The position numbers were made by a program, and so were the translations under genes. The notes beneath the pieces are model-generated. The model was not told where the DNA came from, did no database searches, and worked only from the letters and a program-made list of their open reading frames with translations. DNA of 64,000 bases, taken from NCBI RefSeq assembly GCF_014171475.1, contig NZ_CP048817.1, positions 4,278,001 to 4,342,000 on the forward strand, in the 5' to 3' direction. Below are positions 19,356 to 28,077 of the stretch, piece after piece (within the stretch, counting starts at the first letter, position 1; every line of letters starts with the position of its first letter). Origin of the DNA: Sphingomonas sp. So64.6b. Lineage in GTDB: Bacteria; Pseudomonadota; Alphaproteobacteria; Sphingomonadales; Sphingomonadaceae.

Positions 19356-19754
19356 ATGGATCGGTTTTTCGAAGCGGTCGCGCAGAAAGTGGCGAGTTGG
19401 GCGGGACGTCCGCCCGCTTTTATCCTGGCGTTTATCGTCGTCGCCGTCTGGGGCATCACCGGCCCGATGTTCGCCTATTCCAACACGTGGCAGCTGGTAA
19501 TCAACACCGGTACGACGATCGTCACCTTCCTGATGGTGTTCCTGATCCAGAATGCGCAGAATCGCGACGCCAGTGCGATCCAGGCCAAACTCGACGAACT
19601 GATTCGCGCCAATAGCGAAGCGCGCACCGACTTTATCGGCATCGAGCATCTGACCGAAAAGGAACTGGAGAAGATCAAGGCGATGCTCGAACGCGAGTGC
19701 GGCGATAACGAGACGCATCACGAATCGATCGAGCGCATGCTGGCGCGGTTGTGA
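19356..19754 (+). CDS. low-affinity iron permease family membrane protein
   Basis: This 132-residue protein has two hydrophobic helices (about residues 16-62) followed by a charged, probably cytoplasmic helical tail. FFEAVAQKVASWAGRPPAF, the tryptophan-glycine WGITGP and TFLMVFLIQNAQNRD match the bacterial family named after yeast low-affinity iron permease (PF04120). The bacterial function has not been proven. ATG at 19356 with upstream GAGGGACGAAG is preferred over the start nine codons earlier. Its stop overlaps the GTG of the next gene. Confidence 0.83.
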   Translation: MDRFFEAVAQKVASWAGRPPAFILAFIVVAVWGITGPMFAYSNTWQLVINTGTTIVTFLMVFLIQNAQNRDASAIQAKLDELIRANSEARTDFIGIEHLTEKELEKIKAMLERECGDNETHHESIERMLARL

Positions 19755-20119
19755 CTGCCGGGAGCTGCCATTGCGGGACGGTGCGCTTCACCGTACCAGC
19801 GCCGCCAGACGAGGTGACCGAGTGCCACTGCTCGATCTGCTCGAAGCTTGGCTCGCTGTGTTGCTATTATCCGCCCGACCAGTTCGCGATCACCCAGGGC
19901 GAAGCGGAGCTGTCGATCTATCGATGGGGCGACCGGCTGCTCGATTTTCGCTTCTGTTCGCGGTGCAGCGCGATGATCGGCTGGCGCATCCATCCCGGGC
20001 TGGAGGAGGAATGCTACCCCGGCGGGGTCGGCGCCAGGGTCGGGGTCAATGCACGGCTGATTGACGGTATCGACGCGCGGGCATTGCCGCGCCGGGTCAT
20101 CGCCGGCGCCCCCCAATGA
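19751..20119 (+). CDS. GFA-family (glutathione-dependent formaldehyde-activating enzyme-like) protein
   Basis: This 122-residue zinc-binding protein has metal cysteines in SCHCGTVRF, ECHCSICSKLG and FCSRCSAMIGWR, the pattern of the GFA family (PF04828). Most members are not proven to act on formaldehyde or glutathione, so the role is open. GTG at 19751 overlaps the TGA of the permease-like gene, indicating coupling. It ends 26 bases from the convergent aguA, with a short hairpin-forming junction in between. Confidence 0.85.
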   Translation: MTAGSCHCGTVRFTVPAPPDEVTECHCSICSKLGSLCCYYPPDQFAITQGEAELSIYRWGDRLLDFRFCSRCSAMIGWRIHPGLEEECYPGGVGARVGVNARLIDGIDARALPRRVIAGAPQ

Positions 20120-20152
20120 TCAGGCTGCCTGATCGAGCCGGCTGATCAGCCC
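20118..20152. repeat. hairpins at the GFA/aguA convergent junction
   Basis: GATCAGG-ctg-CCTGATC (20118-20134) can form a seven-pair hairpin, and a 12-base palindrome (GGCTGATCAGCC) follows. There is no T-tract, so it is at best a weak terminator for the converging genes. Confidence 0.4.
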
Positions 20153-21120
20153 GGAATCTGCTGGCTGATGCAATGGAAACTGCCGCCACCGGTCAGGATA
20201 TGGTCGGCATGCAAGCCGACCGTCTCGCGATCCGGGAACAGCGCGCCGATCGCCGCGACCGCCGCCGCGTCGTTGGGCGCGCCATATTGTGGCACGACCA
20301 CCGTCGCATTGCCGATATAGAAATTCATATAGCTGGCCGGCACGATCTCCTCGTCACGCAACACGCGGCCGGGCGAGGGGATCGGCACGATCTCGACCTC
20401 GTGGCGCGCGGCGTCGCGCGCGGCGTGCTGATAGATCAGCCAGTTGGGATCATTGTCCGCCGCAACGGGGATCGCCAGCCTTCCCGGTGCTACGAAACGT
20501 GCCAGGTTGTCGACATGGCCGTCGGTATGATCGTGCATCAGACCCTCGCCGAGCCAGATGACTTCGGAAAAACCGAGATCCTCCAGCAGCCGCAATTCGA
20601 TCTCCGATCTCGACAGGCTGGGATTGCGATTATGATTGAGCAGGCATTGCTCGGTCGTCACGACCAGGCCGGTGCCGTCGCTGTCGATCGCGCCGCCCTC
20701 CAGTATCCAGTCGCAGCGTTCGGTACGGATGCGGCGGCGCGCGGCGAGGCGAGCGCCGATATCGTCATCGCCAGGCAGGTCGTATTTGCCGCCCCAGCCA
20801 TTGAAGCGGAAATCGCGCGCGCTGTGGTCGCTCAGCACGATCGCTGCGGTATCACGAAGCCAGATATCGCCGAACGGCTCGATGACGATCTCGGCCACGT
20901 CGCCGGCCAGCTCCCTGGCCGCAGTCGCGGCTTCCGCATCGGCGACGACGAGGATGACGCGCTCGCCCTTGCCCCCGGCATGGATCGCGCGGGCAAAGGC
21001 GGTGACCTCCGCCCGCGCCGGCTCCAGGTCGTCGAGCCACAACTCCGGATGGCTCGGAAAGCCGATCCATACGGCCTTGTGGCGGGCCCATTCGGCGGGC
21101 TGGGTAACGCGGTTCGGCAT
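20146..21120 (-). CDS. aguA: agmatine deiminase
   Basis: This 324-residue enzyme of the peptidylarginine-deiminase superfamily converts agmatine to N-carbamoylputrescine. Evidence includes the N-terminal PAEWARHKAVWIGFP, the substrate loop IWLRDTAAIVL, WGGKYDLPGDD, LEGGAIDSDGTG, DHTDGHVDNLARF and the C-terminal catalytic cysteine in GGGSFHCISQQ. It is 19 bases downstream of the M28 peptidase gene on the same strand and probably co-transcribed with it. The partner aguB lies 840 bases further on the same strand, beyond two opposing genes. Confidence 0.95.
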   Translation of the reverse strand: MPNRVTQPAEWARHKAVWIGFPSHPELWLDDLEPARAEVTAFARAIHAGGKGERVILVVADAEAATAARELAGDVAEIVIEPFGDIWLRDTAAIVLSDHSARDFRFNGWGGKYDLPGDDDIGARLAARRRIRTERCDWILEGGAIDSDGTGLVVTTEQCLLNHNRNPSLSRSEIELRLLEDLGFSEVIWLGEGLMHDHTDGHVDNLARFVAPGRLAIPVAADNDPNWLIYQHAARDAARHEVEIVPIPSPGRVLRDEEIVPASYMNFYIGNATVVVPQYGAPNDAAAVAAIGALFPDRETVGLHADHILTGGGSFHCISQQIPG

Positions 21121-21139
21121 CGACGGCTATCCTGTTGCC

Positions 21140-22807
21140 CTATTGCGCGTTCGCGCGGCTCTTGTCGCGAATGCCACGGAATTCGGCGGCCGGATACCAG
21201 TTGGGCCAGGTGTCGCTTTGCGCAAGGCCGTGACCCAGCCCGTAATAGATGTTCAGGTCGGACAGGGCGCCGTTCCAGTCCCATTTGGCGTCATATTCGT
21301 CCTGCGGCTTGTGGTAGCGGTTGACGACATAATCCTCGGTCGCCGCCTTGCCCGCCACCGTGCCGCCGACGACCAGATCCTCGCCGCTCTCGCCATAGAG
21401 CATCGGCACGCCCAATTTAGCGAAGCTGAAATGATCGGAGCGATAATAGGAGCCGCGTTCGGGATTGGCTTCGAGCGTGATGGCCCGGCCTTCGGCGGCG
21501 ACCAATGGCTTGACCAGATCCTCAAGCTCGGACTTGCCTGCACCGACCAGTACGAAGTCCTTCGCCTTACCGATCACGTTGAGCCCGTCCATATTGACCC
21601 CGCCGACCGTCTTGGCGAGGGGGAAGACCGGGTTCTCGGCATAGAATTTCGAGCCGAGCAGGCCGGATTCCTCGGCGGTTACGGCCAGGAACACCTGGCT
21701 GCGCTTGGCGGGCCCGGCCTTCACTGATGCCTCGGCCAGCGCGACGAGCCCGGCCACGCCGCTCGCATTGTCGACCGCGCCGTTGCAGATATCGTCGCCT
21801 TTGACCGCGTCGCAGCGGCCGAGATGATCCCAATGCGCCGAATAGAGTACGACCTCGTCCGGCCGGGCGGTGCCGGGCAGGATGCCGACGACGTTCTTCG
21901 ACGCCTGACGCCGGATCGTGTTGGTGAAGCCGACGGACGCCTTCACGCCGAGCGGCACGGCCTTGAAACCTTTCGTTGCGGCCGTCCTAGACAGCGCGGC
22001 GAAATCCTGACCAGCGCTGGCGAACAGCGCCTCGGCGACGGGTTTCTGGATCCAGCCGATCGCCTGGCTCTGGTCGAGATGATCGCCAGGTGTGTCCTGC
22101 TCCAGCTGCGGCCCGGTCCAGCTCGACTGCACCACGCCCCAGCCATAGGCGGCGGGTTCGGTATCATGGACGATGATCGCCGCGGCCGCGCCTTGCCGTG
22201 CGGCTTCTTCGAACTTGTAAGTCCAGCGGCCATAATAGGTCATCGCGCGGCCGCCGAATGGGCCGTCGAGCGTCATCGTTTTCCAGTCGGGATCGTTAAT
22301 CAGGATGACCACGGTCTTTCCCTTCACATCGATCCCGGCATAATCGTTCCAGCCACGCTCGGGTGCATTGATACCGTAGCCGACGAATACCACGTCGCTG
22401 TCCTTGATCGCGACGTTCGGCACTACCCGGTATGTCCCGATGACCAGGTCGGAGCGATAGGCGGCCGATACCGGCGTCTTGCCGCCGGTGATGGTCAGCG
22501 GGCTCACATTGCCCGCGGTGATCTCGACCAGCGGGACGTCCTGATACCAACTGCCCTTGTTGGCCGGCTTGAGACCCGCTTTCTTGAAACGTTCGACGAT
22601 ATAGGCGGTCGTTTTGTCCTCGGCCGGCGTCGCGGGGGCGCGGCCCTCAAAGGCATCGGACGACAGGGTTTGCGTCACGTCCTTCAGCGTCTGGACCGAG
22701 ACGGCGGGCGCTGGCGCTTCCTTGGCGAGTGCGGGCGCGGTGACCAGCACGCTTGACAGGGCCAGCGAGGAAACCAGCAGGGGCGACAGGCAATCGGAAA
22801 CGCGCAT
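21140..22807 (-). CDS. secreted M28-family zinc aminopeptidase with PA domain
   Basis: This protein of about 555 residues has a signal peptide (to TAPALAKE). A protease-associated insert lies around residues 130-270, followed by an M28 catalytic domain with metal ligands in YSAHWDHLG, NGAVDNASGVAG, VTAEESG, VNMDGLN and RYHKPQDEYD. It probably trims peptides in the periplasm or outside. ATG at 22807 is favoured because GGAG lies nine bases upstream; ATG at 22813 is too close to it. It is divergent from the S9 peptidase gene across 155 bases, so two exopeptidases share a regulatory region. Confidence 0.9.
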   Translation of the reverse strand: MRVSDCLSPLLVSSLALSSVLVTAPALAKEAPAPAVSVQTLKDVTQTLSSDAFEGRAPATPAEDKTTAYIVERFKKAGLKPANKGSWYQDVPLVEITAGNVSPLTITGGKTPVSAAYRSDLVIGTYRVVPNVAIKDSDVVFVGYGINAPERGWNDYAGIDVKGKTVVILINDPDWKTMTLDGPFGGRAMTYYGRWTYKFEEAARQGAAAAIIVHDTEPAAYGWGVVQSSWTGPQLEQDTPGDHLDQSQAIGWIQKPVAEALFASAGQDFAALSRTAATKGFKAVPLGVKASVGFTNTIRRQASKNVVGILPGTARPDEVVLYSAHWDHLGRCDAVKGDDICNGAVDNASGVAGLVALAEASVKAGPAKRSQVFLAVTAEESGLLGSKFYAENPVFPLAKTVGGVNMDGLNVIGKAKDFVLVGAGKSELEDLVKPLVAAEGRAITLEANPERGSYYRSDHFSFAKLGVPMLYGESGEDLVVGGTVAGKAATEDYVVNRYHKPQDEYDAKWDWNGALSDLNIYYGLGHGLAQSDTWPNWYPAAEFRGIRDKSRANAQ

Positions 22808-22962
22808 GGTCATGCTCTCCGGGATATGGCGTTGATCGGGCGCTTTCTGGCAGTCCGGGCGGTGCCATGCAAGACGATCGGGTTTGGTGATGATCCTTAT
22901 TGCTCACCCATCATGCACTGCTAAGCTGGGCAAATAACGCAAGAAAACGGGGGCTTTACTAC

Positions 22963-24942
22963 ATGGTTCGCCATCTACTGGCCACGGTGGCAGCGCTCGC
23001 GCTGGCGCCTTCGGCACATGCTGCAAATGAGGCCGCAGCAAAATTTGGCGCGCGTGAGGGCGTGCTGCAGATGAGTCTGTCACCGGACGGGACGCATGTC
23101 GCGATCATTGCGCCGGCCAAGGGCCGTGGAGCGATCTTGTCGATCGCGGATCTAGTGAAGGGCGGCACGCCCAAGGCGATCCTGAATTCGAGCGGCGACC
23201 CCGATCGGCTGACGAACTGTCATTGGGCGAGCGACACCAGGCTGATCTGTCGGGTGCACATCGTCATCCCCGGTAGCCAGTCTGCCAAGGCGCTCAATTT
23301 CACGCGCTTGGTTTCGATTAACAGTGACGGCAGTAGTGTGCGGCAATTGACCGTGGATACGAATGCTCGGTCACTCGATATAATCCAGGACGGCGGCGAC
23401 GTAATCGACTGGCTGGCGGATGGCGCCAGCGGCAAGGTTCTCATGACCCGAACCTTCGTGCCGGAGGTATCGACCGGGACGCGACTCAGTAAAGACAAGG
23501 AAGGGCTTGGGGTCGATCAGGTCGATCCTGTGTCAGGTTCCCGCCGCACCGTCGTCCAGCCGAATCGGGAAGCGGTCGAGTTCATCACCGACGGCCATGG
23601 CGCGGTACGGCTGATGGGTGTGCAGCCCAGGAATGATTCAGGATATGTCAGCGACCATATCGATTATGTCTACCGCCTGTCCGGCAACAATAGTTGGAAG
23701 GCTTTGAGCACGCTCAAGCTGAACGAGGGATCGAGCGGTGGCTTCAATCCTTACGCCGTCGATCATGATCTCAACGTCGTGTATGGCTTCGATGGCAAGG
23801 ATGGTCGGCGTGCGCTGTACAGCATCGCGCTGGACGGCACGTTGAAGCGTAACCTCGTCCTCGCGCGGCCGGATGTCGACGTCGACGGCCTGATCCGAAT
23901 CGGCCGCCAGAACCGGGTGGTCGGCGCGACCTTCATCACCGATCGCCGCGAAAGCGAGTTCTTCGATGCGGAACTGAACAAGCTGCGCCAGTCGCTTGGC
24001 AAGGCGTTACCGGGAAAGCCGCTGGTGACGTTCATCGATGCCAGCGCCGACGAACGCACGCTGCTGTTGTTCGCGGGCGGCGATACCGATGCCGGACATT
24101 ATTATGTCTATCACAAGGATAAGCGTACGCTAGAGGATGTGATGCTGGCCCGGCCGCAGTTGGAGAAGGTGGCGCTCGCTTCGGTCAAGGCGATCACGTT
24201 CCCGGCAGCTGACGGCACCCGGATTCCGGGCTACCTCACCTTGCCGCCTGGGAGCGACGGGAAGAATATTCCGGCGATCGTCATGCCGCATGGTGGCCCC
24301 GGCGCGCGCGACGAATGGGGTTTCGACTGGCTAGCGCAATATTTTGCCGCGCGCGGGTTCGCCGTACTCCAGCCCAATTTCCGGGGTTCGACCGGCTATG
24401 GCGATGCCTGGTTCCAGAAAAACGGCTTTCAGTCGTGGCGTACTGCGATCGGTGACGTGAACGATGCCGGTCGCTGGCTGAGTGCCCAGGGGATCGCGGC
24501 CCCGGGCAAGCTGGCGATCGTCGGATGGTCCTATGGCGGCTATGCCGCTTTGCAGTCGGCGGTACTTGACCCCAACTTGTTCAAGGCGATCGTCGCGATC
24601 GCGCCGGTGACCGATCTCGAGGCATTGCGGATGGAGGCGCGTGATTTCGCCAATTTCAGGCTCGTCGATGCCTTTATCGGCAAAGGCCCGCACGTGACTC
24701 AGGGATCGCCAGCGAGCAATGCCGCGCGCATCAAGGCGCCAGTGCTGCTGTTTCATGGCGATCGCGACACTAATGTCGGTATTCGCCAGTCGAAACTGAT
24801 GGTCGACAAACTCAAGGATGTCGGAGGCAAGGTCGAACTGGTCGAGTTCCATGGTCTGGATCATCAACTCGACGACGATGTCGCGCGCACCGCGATGCTC
24901 GACAAGGCCGACACCTTCTTGCGGCAATCGCTTGGCCTGTGA
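22963..24942 (+). CDS. secreted S9-family (prolyl oligopeptidase-like) peptidase
   Basis: This 659-residue serine peptidase has a signal peptide (to PSAHAANE), an N-terminal beta-propeller of roughly 370 residues and a C-terminal alpha/beta-hydrolase domain. The nucleophile is in IVGWSYGGYAAL, the acid in LLFHGDRDTNV and the histidine in HGLDHQLDD, as in DPP-IV/acylaminoacyl peptidases. It probably cleaves short peptides in the periplasm. ATG at 22963 begins the signal peptide; a TTG-initiated frame from 22900 would add 21 residues. Base composition is slightly less GC-rich than its neighbours. A strong hairpin terminator follows. Confidence 0.88.
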   Translation: MVRHLLATVAALALAPSAHAANEAAAKFGAREGVLQMSLSPDGTHVAIIAPAKGRGAILSIADLVKGGTPKAILNSSGDPDRLTNCHWASDTRLICRVHIVIPGSQSAKALNFTRLVSINSDGSSVRQLTVDTNARSLDIIQDGGDVIDWLADGASGKVLMTRTFVPEVSTGTRLSKDKEGLGVDQVDPVSGSRRTVVQPNREAVEFITDGHGAVRLMGVQPRNDSGYVSDHIDYVYRLSGNNSWKALSTLKLNEGSSGGFNPYAVDHDLNVVYGFDGKDGRRALYSIALDGTLKRNLVLARPDVDVDGLIRIGRQNRVVGATFITDRRESEFFDAELNKLRQSLGKALPGKPLVTFIDASADERTLLLFAGGDTDAGHYYVYHKDKRTLEDVMLARPQLEKVALASVKAITFPAADGTRIPGYLTLPPGSDGKNIPAIVMPHGGPGARDEWGFDWLAQYFAARGFAVLQPNFRGSTGYGDAWFQKNGFQSWRTAIGDVNDAGRWLSAQGIAAPGKLAIVGWSYGGYAALQSAVLDPNLFKAIVAIAPVTDLEALRMEARDFANFRLVDAFIGKGPHVTQGSPASNAARIKAPVLLFHGDRDTNVGIRQSKLMVDKLKDVGGKVELVEFHGLDHQLDDDVARTAMLDKADTFLRQSLGL

Positions 24943-24948
24943 ACGAAA

Positions 24949-24979
24949 AAGGGCGGCCCCGACAGGGCCGCCCTTCTTT
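24949..24979. terminator. bidirectional terminator between S9 peptidase and rpsD
   Basis: AAGGGCGGCCC (24949-24959) and GGGCCGCCCTT (24965-24975) form a perfect 11-pair stem with a five-base loop, flanked by A on the left and CTTTG on the right. It sits between two converging genes. Confidence 0.85.
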
Positions 24980-24999
24980 GAATTGGTCGGGATGAAACT

Positions 25000-25614
25000 T
25001 TAGCGCGAGTAGAACTCGACAACCAGGTTTGGCTCCATCTTCACCGGATAGGGTACTTCGTCGAGCGTCGGCACGCGGGTGAATGTCACCTTCGCATTGC
25101 CGTCGGGCGCAACGTAATCGGGGATGTCGCGCTCGGCCAGGCTCTGCGCTTCCATCACCAGCGCCATTTCCTGCGCCTTGTTGCCGAGCGTGATCTCCAT
25201 GCCCGGGAAGCAGCGGCGCGACGCGATGTTGCACTTCACGCCGTTGACACGGATGTGGCCATGCGAAACTAGCTGGCGCGCCGCGAACACGGTCGGTGCG
25301 AACTTGGCGCGATAGACGATCATGTCGAGACGCTGCTCGAGCAGACCGATCAGGTTCTGACCGGTATCGCCCTTCATGCGCGCGGCTTCATGATAGCAGG
25401 CGCGAAACTGCTTCTCGGTCACGTCGCCATAATAACCCTTGAGCTTCTGCTTGGCGCGTAGCTGGATGCCGAAATCGGAAACCTTGCCCTTGCGGCGCTG
25501 GCCATGCTGACCGGGGCCATATTCGCGCTTGTTCACGGGTGACTTGGGACGGCCCCAGATATTCTCGCCCATACGGCGATCGAGCTTGTACTTTGCGCTT
25601 GAACGCTTCGACAT
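25000..25614 (-). CDS. rpsD: 30S ribosomal protein S4
   Basis: This 204-residue protein is typical of bacterial S4 without zinc-finger cysteines. It has [19 protein letters not shown] at the start, [17 protein letters not shown], and an S4 RNA-binding domain around residues 94-155 ([26 protein letters not shown]). It binds 16S rRNA early in 30S assembly. It stands alone here, outside the large ribosomal operons, as is usual in alphaproteobacteria. The 220 bases upstream (25615-25838), shared with the divergent chorismate mutase gene, contain its promoter and leader; no clear autoregulatory structure could be assigned. Confidence 0.98.
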   Translation of the reverse strand: MSKRSSAKYKLDRRMGENIWGRPKSPVNKREYGPGQHGQRRKGKVSDFGIQLRAKQKLKGYYGDVTEKQFRACYHEAARMKGDTGQNLIGLLEQRLDMIVYRAKFAPTVFAARQLVSHGHIRVNGVKCNIASRRCFPGMEITLGNKAQEMALVMEAQSLAERDIPDYVAPDGNAKVTFTRVPTLDEVPYPVKMEPNLVVEFYSR

Positions 25615-25838
25615 GTGGTATTCCTTGCAAGTGCTGACAACAAGACCGGCGTCGCTGTGAAGCTAAGCTGATCGATACCCGGTCATCGCTCCGTCGAACC
25701 CTAAGGTTCGATCGGGGCCACCGCTTCACCGGGGTGCGGGGCCTTTTGCGAAGGCGGGCGGTTAGCGGGGGTGCGCAGGAGAGTCAAGTTGGGAAGTCAC
25801 GCTGGACAGCCGCATGCAGGCTCGCCAAGAGCATGTGC

Positions 25839-26144
25839 ATGAACGATCCAGTCCTTGCCGGCGCCCACTGCACGAAGATGATTGAGGTGCGGCGCGGCGT
25901 TGATCAGCTTGATCGCGAGCTGATCGCCCTGCTTGTCCGCCGCTTCGCCTATATGGATGCCGCAGCGCGGATCAAGCCGGAGCGCAGCGCGGTACGCGAC
26001 GAGCCACGCAAGGCGCAGGTCATCGCCAATGCCCGTGCGCAAGGCGAAGCAGCAGGATTGCCCGGACCCTTGATCGCGTCCTTGTGGGACAAGCTTGTCG
26101 AAACCTCGATCGCGTACGAATTGGAAGCGTTCGATCGGCGCTGA
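25839..26144 (+). CDS. chorismate mutase (AroQ class)
   Basis: This all-helical domain of about 101 residues converts chorismate to prephenate for Phe/Tyr synthesis. EVRRGVDQLDRELIALLVRR at the start, the charged helix YMDAAARIKPER, VRDEPRKAQVIANARAQ and the C-terminal LWDKLVETSIAYELEAF match AroQ-type mutases such as the stand-alone PchB-like forms. ATG at 25839 is chosen; ATG at 25833 is equally possible and longer frames lack homology. Aromatic biosynthesis and pyochelin/salicylate-type partners are not adjacent. It converges on a small secreted-protein gene. Confidence 0.85.
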   Translation: MNDPVLAGAHCTKMIEVRRGVDQLDRELIALLVRRFAYMDAAARIKPERSAVRDEPRKAQVIANARAQGEAAGLPGPLIASLWDKLVETSIAYELEAFDRR

Positions 26145-26172
26145 TGCGCGCGACGGCACGCTTCGTCGCCCT

Positions 26173-26442
26173 TCAGTTGTTGGGACGAACGCCTAGTATA
26201 TCGCGGCTGCGCATGATGTCGTCGGCGTTGCCAGCCTGACCGTCGGTCTTGCGCCATTCCGCGGCGGTCTTGCAGGTCTTCTTGGAAAGGCGCGTCGAGG
26301 TGCGGGCGTCGCTGCGGCAGATCTTGCGCTCGCTTTCGGCCTTGGTCGATTGATCGGCGGTTGAAGCCGGTCCACCGTTGGTTGCGGTCTGGGCCATGGC
26401 GGGCGAAGCAAGGGCAAACGCCGCGGCGATAAGCAATTTCAT
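26173..26442 (-). CDS. small secreted protein with paired cysteines
   Basis: This 89-residue protein has a clear signal peptide (MKLLIAAAFALASPAMAQ). The mature part is hydrophilic, with the pattern ICRSDARTSTRLSKKTCKTA followed by EWRKTD. The two cysteines probably form a disulfide. Short periplasmic proteins with this Cys-Arg ... Ser-Arg ... Cys-Lys-Thr ... Glu-Trp pattern are common in sphingomonads, but no function is known to me. The ATG at 26442 is followed directly by the signal peptide; GGAG is present on minus just upstream. It is downstream of nothing on its strand except trmJ, 106 bases away. Confidence 0.75.
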   Translation of the reverse strand: MKLLIAAAFALASPAMAQTATNGGPASTADQSTKAESERKICRSDARTSTRLSKKTCKTAAEWRKTDGQAGNADDIMRSRDILGVRPNN

Positions 26443-26548
26443 CAAATTCTCCACTTCACAATCGGACCGGCCCATAATGCCAATGGGCTGATCTCGGAAG
26501 GATATATCTATATTTTGCAACGATCTCCGTTCCCGTCGGCAATCGTCG

Positions 26549-27295
26549 TCATGCTTGATGCGGCGGCTTCGCCTTCTTCGACCCCCGCAACGCGCTGAGC
26601 ACGCCACGAAAGGTCCGTACTTCCTGGCTCGACCAGCCGGGTTTGGTCAGCAGCGTGCGCAAGGTGCGTTTGGTCACCGGCGTGCGGTCGGGTGGATAGA
26701 AGAAGTGCGCGGCCTCCAGCATCGCGTCGAGCTGCAGGATCATCCCCTCCAGTTCTTCATGCGGTGCCGGCCCGGGCAGGTCGGTTTCGGGCGGCGAGGC
26801 GAGATTAATGCCCTTCGACCATTCATAAGCGACCAGGATCACCGCCTGGGCGAGGTTGAGCGAGCCGAATTCGGCGTTGATCGGCACGGTGACGATCGTG
26901 CGGGCAAGCGCCACATCGTCGGTTTCCAGCCCCGACCGTTCCGGGCCGAACAGGATCGCCGAACGTCCCGGCGCTGCATGGATATCGGCTGCGGCGCGCT
27001 CGGGCGTCACGACCGGCTTGGTCACGCCACGCTTGCGTACCGTGGTGGCATAGACATGGGCGCAGTCGGCGACTGCGTCGGCGACGCTGTCGAACACGCC
27101 GGCCTGTTCCAGCACGATATCCGCGCCGCTTGCCGCAGGGCCGGCGGACGGATTGGGCCAGCCGTCGCGCGGGCTGACGAGGCGCATTTCGGTCAGTCCG
27201 AAATTGAGCATCGCGCGCGCCGCCTTGCCGATATTTTCGCCGAGCTGCGGGCGGACCAGGACGATGATGGGGGGCGGGGCCAGGTTGGCGCTCAC
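26549..27295 (-). CDS. trmJ: TrmJ-like SPOUT RNA 2'-O-methyltransferase
   Basis: This 248-residue SAM-dependent methyltransferase has the knotted SPOUT fold: [20 protein letters not shown] at the start, [25 protein letters not shown] and [14 protein letters not shown] are the TrmH/TrmJ motifs 1-3. TrmJ methylates the 2'-OH of nucleotide 32 in tRNA anticodon loops. The C-terminal 80 residues fit the TrmJ extension. It overlaps the end of nrdR by four bases and is the last gene of the operon rpiB-glyA-zinc ribbon-nrdR-trmJ. A rRNA substrate is an alternative. Confidence 0.85.
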   Translation of the reverse strand: MSANLAPPPIIVLVRPQLGENIGKAARAMLNFGLTEMRLVSPRDGWPNPSAGPAASGADIVLEQAGVFDSVADAVADCAHVYATTVRKRGVTKPVVTPERAAADIHAAPGRSAILFGPERSGLETDDVALARTIVTVPINAEFGSLNLAQAVILVAYEWSKGINLASPPETDLPGPAPHEELEGMILQLDAMLEAAHFFYPPDRTPVTKRTLRTLLTKPGWSSQEVRTFRGVLSALRGSKKAKPPHQA

Positions 27296-27753
27296 GCCTT
27301 ACCCGCTTCGCTCACATTGCCGGCGAATTCCTCGAAATCGCGCGCCTCGCGAAAATCCTTATAGACGCTGGCGAAGCGAATATAGGCGACCGAATCGAGG
27401 CCTTTGAGCCCGTCCATCACCATCTCGCCGATACGCTGTGACGGTACTTCGTTCTCGCCTTGCGTCTCCAATTGCCGCTGGATGCCGGAGACGAGCTTCT
27501 CGATCCGCACCGCATCGATCGGCCGCTTGCGCGCGGCGATCGAGACCGAGCGAAGCAGCTTCTCGCGATCGAACGGCTCCTTTTTGTCCTCGCTTTTCAA
27601 CACGTAAAGTTCGCGCAACTGGATCCGCTCGAACGTAGTGAACCGCGCCGCGCACCCCTCGCACTGCCGCCGCCGCCGGATCGCCGCCCCGTCCTCGGTC
27701 GGCCGGCTATCCTTCACCTGGCTGTCTTCATGTCCGCAAAAGGGGCAACGCAA
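27292..27753 (-). CDS. nrdR: transcriptional repressor NrdR
   Basis: This 153-residue regulator has an N-terminal zinc ribbon ([17 protein letters not shown], then [13 protein letters not shown]) and an ATP-cone domain (residues about 49-139: [24 protein letters not shown]). It represses ribonucleotide reductase operons when nucleotides are plentiful, binding tandem NrdR boxes. Its place after glyA is a common alphaproteobacterial order, and its end overlaps the trmJ start, so the two are coupled. Confidence 0.97.
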   Translation of the reverse strand: MRCPFCGHEDSQVKDSRPTEDGAAIRRRRQCEGCAARFTTFERIQLRELYVLKSEDKKEPFDREKLLRSVSIAARKRPIDAVRIEKLVSGIQRQLETQGENEVPSQRIGEMVMDGLKGLDSVAYIRFASVYKDFREARDFEEFAGNVSEAGKA

Positions 27754-27757
27754 ACGA

Positions 27758-28075
27758 TCAGTCCTCCGTCAGTTTCTGGAACGCGGCGACGCCTGCGCCA
27801 ACCACCGCACCGGCCAGGGGGCCGATCAACGGCACCGGCAATGCGACCACCGCGCCGATCGCCGCTCCCTTGGCCATGCTGGCGCCCAGCGTATCGGGCA
27901 GCGTATCGGGTAAGGCATGACGTTGCCGCGCATCTGCGGCAAAAGCCCGAGCAGCGCGAACATCGTCATTCGCCGCGCTGCGCCAGGTGCCCGGACCTGA
28001 CGATGCTGACGTGCCACAATTGGAACAATAGCGGGCGTCGTCGGTCAGCTCCGTATCGCAGGTGGCGCACTCCAT
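27758..28075 (-). CDS. zinc-ribbon protein with C-terminal glycine-rich hydrophobic segment
   Basis: This 105-residue protein has the zinc ribbon [19 protein letters not shown] at residues about 3-21. A polar linker follows, then a long Gly/Ala/Pro/Val segment ([19 protein letters not shown], then [12 protein letters not shown]) that could be a membrane hairpin or glycine zipper. I do not recognise a named family. It sits two bases after the glyA stop and four bases before nrdR, so it is firmly inside the operon; a role linked to one-carbon or nucleotide supply is only guilt by association. ATG at 28075 starts directly at the ribbon. Confidence 0.75.
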   Translation of the reverse strand: MECATCDTELTDDARYCSNCGTSASSGPGTWRSAANDDVRAARAFAADARQRHALPDTLPDTLGASMAKGAAIGAVVALPVPLIGPLAGAVVGAGVAAFQKLTED

Positions 28076-28077
28076 CG

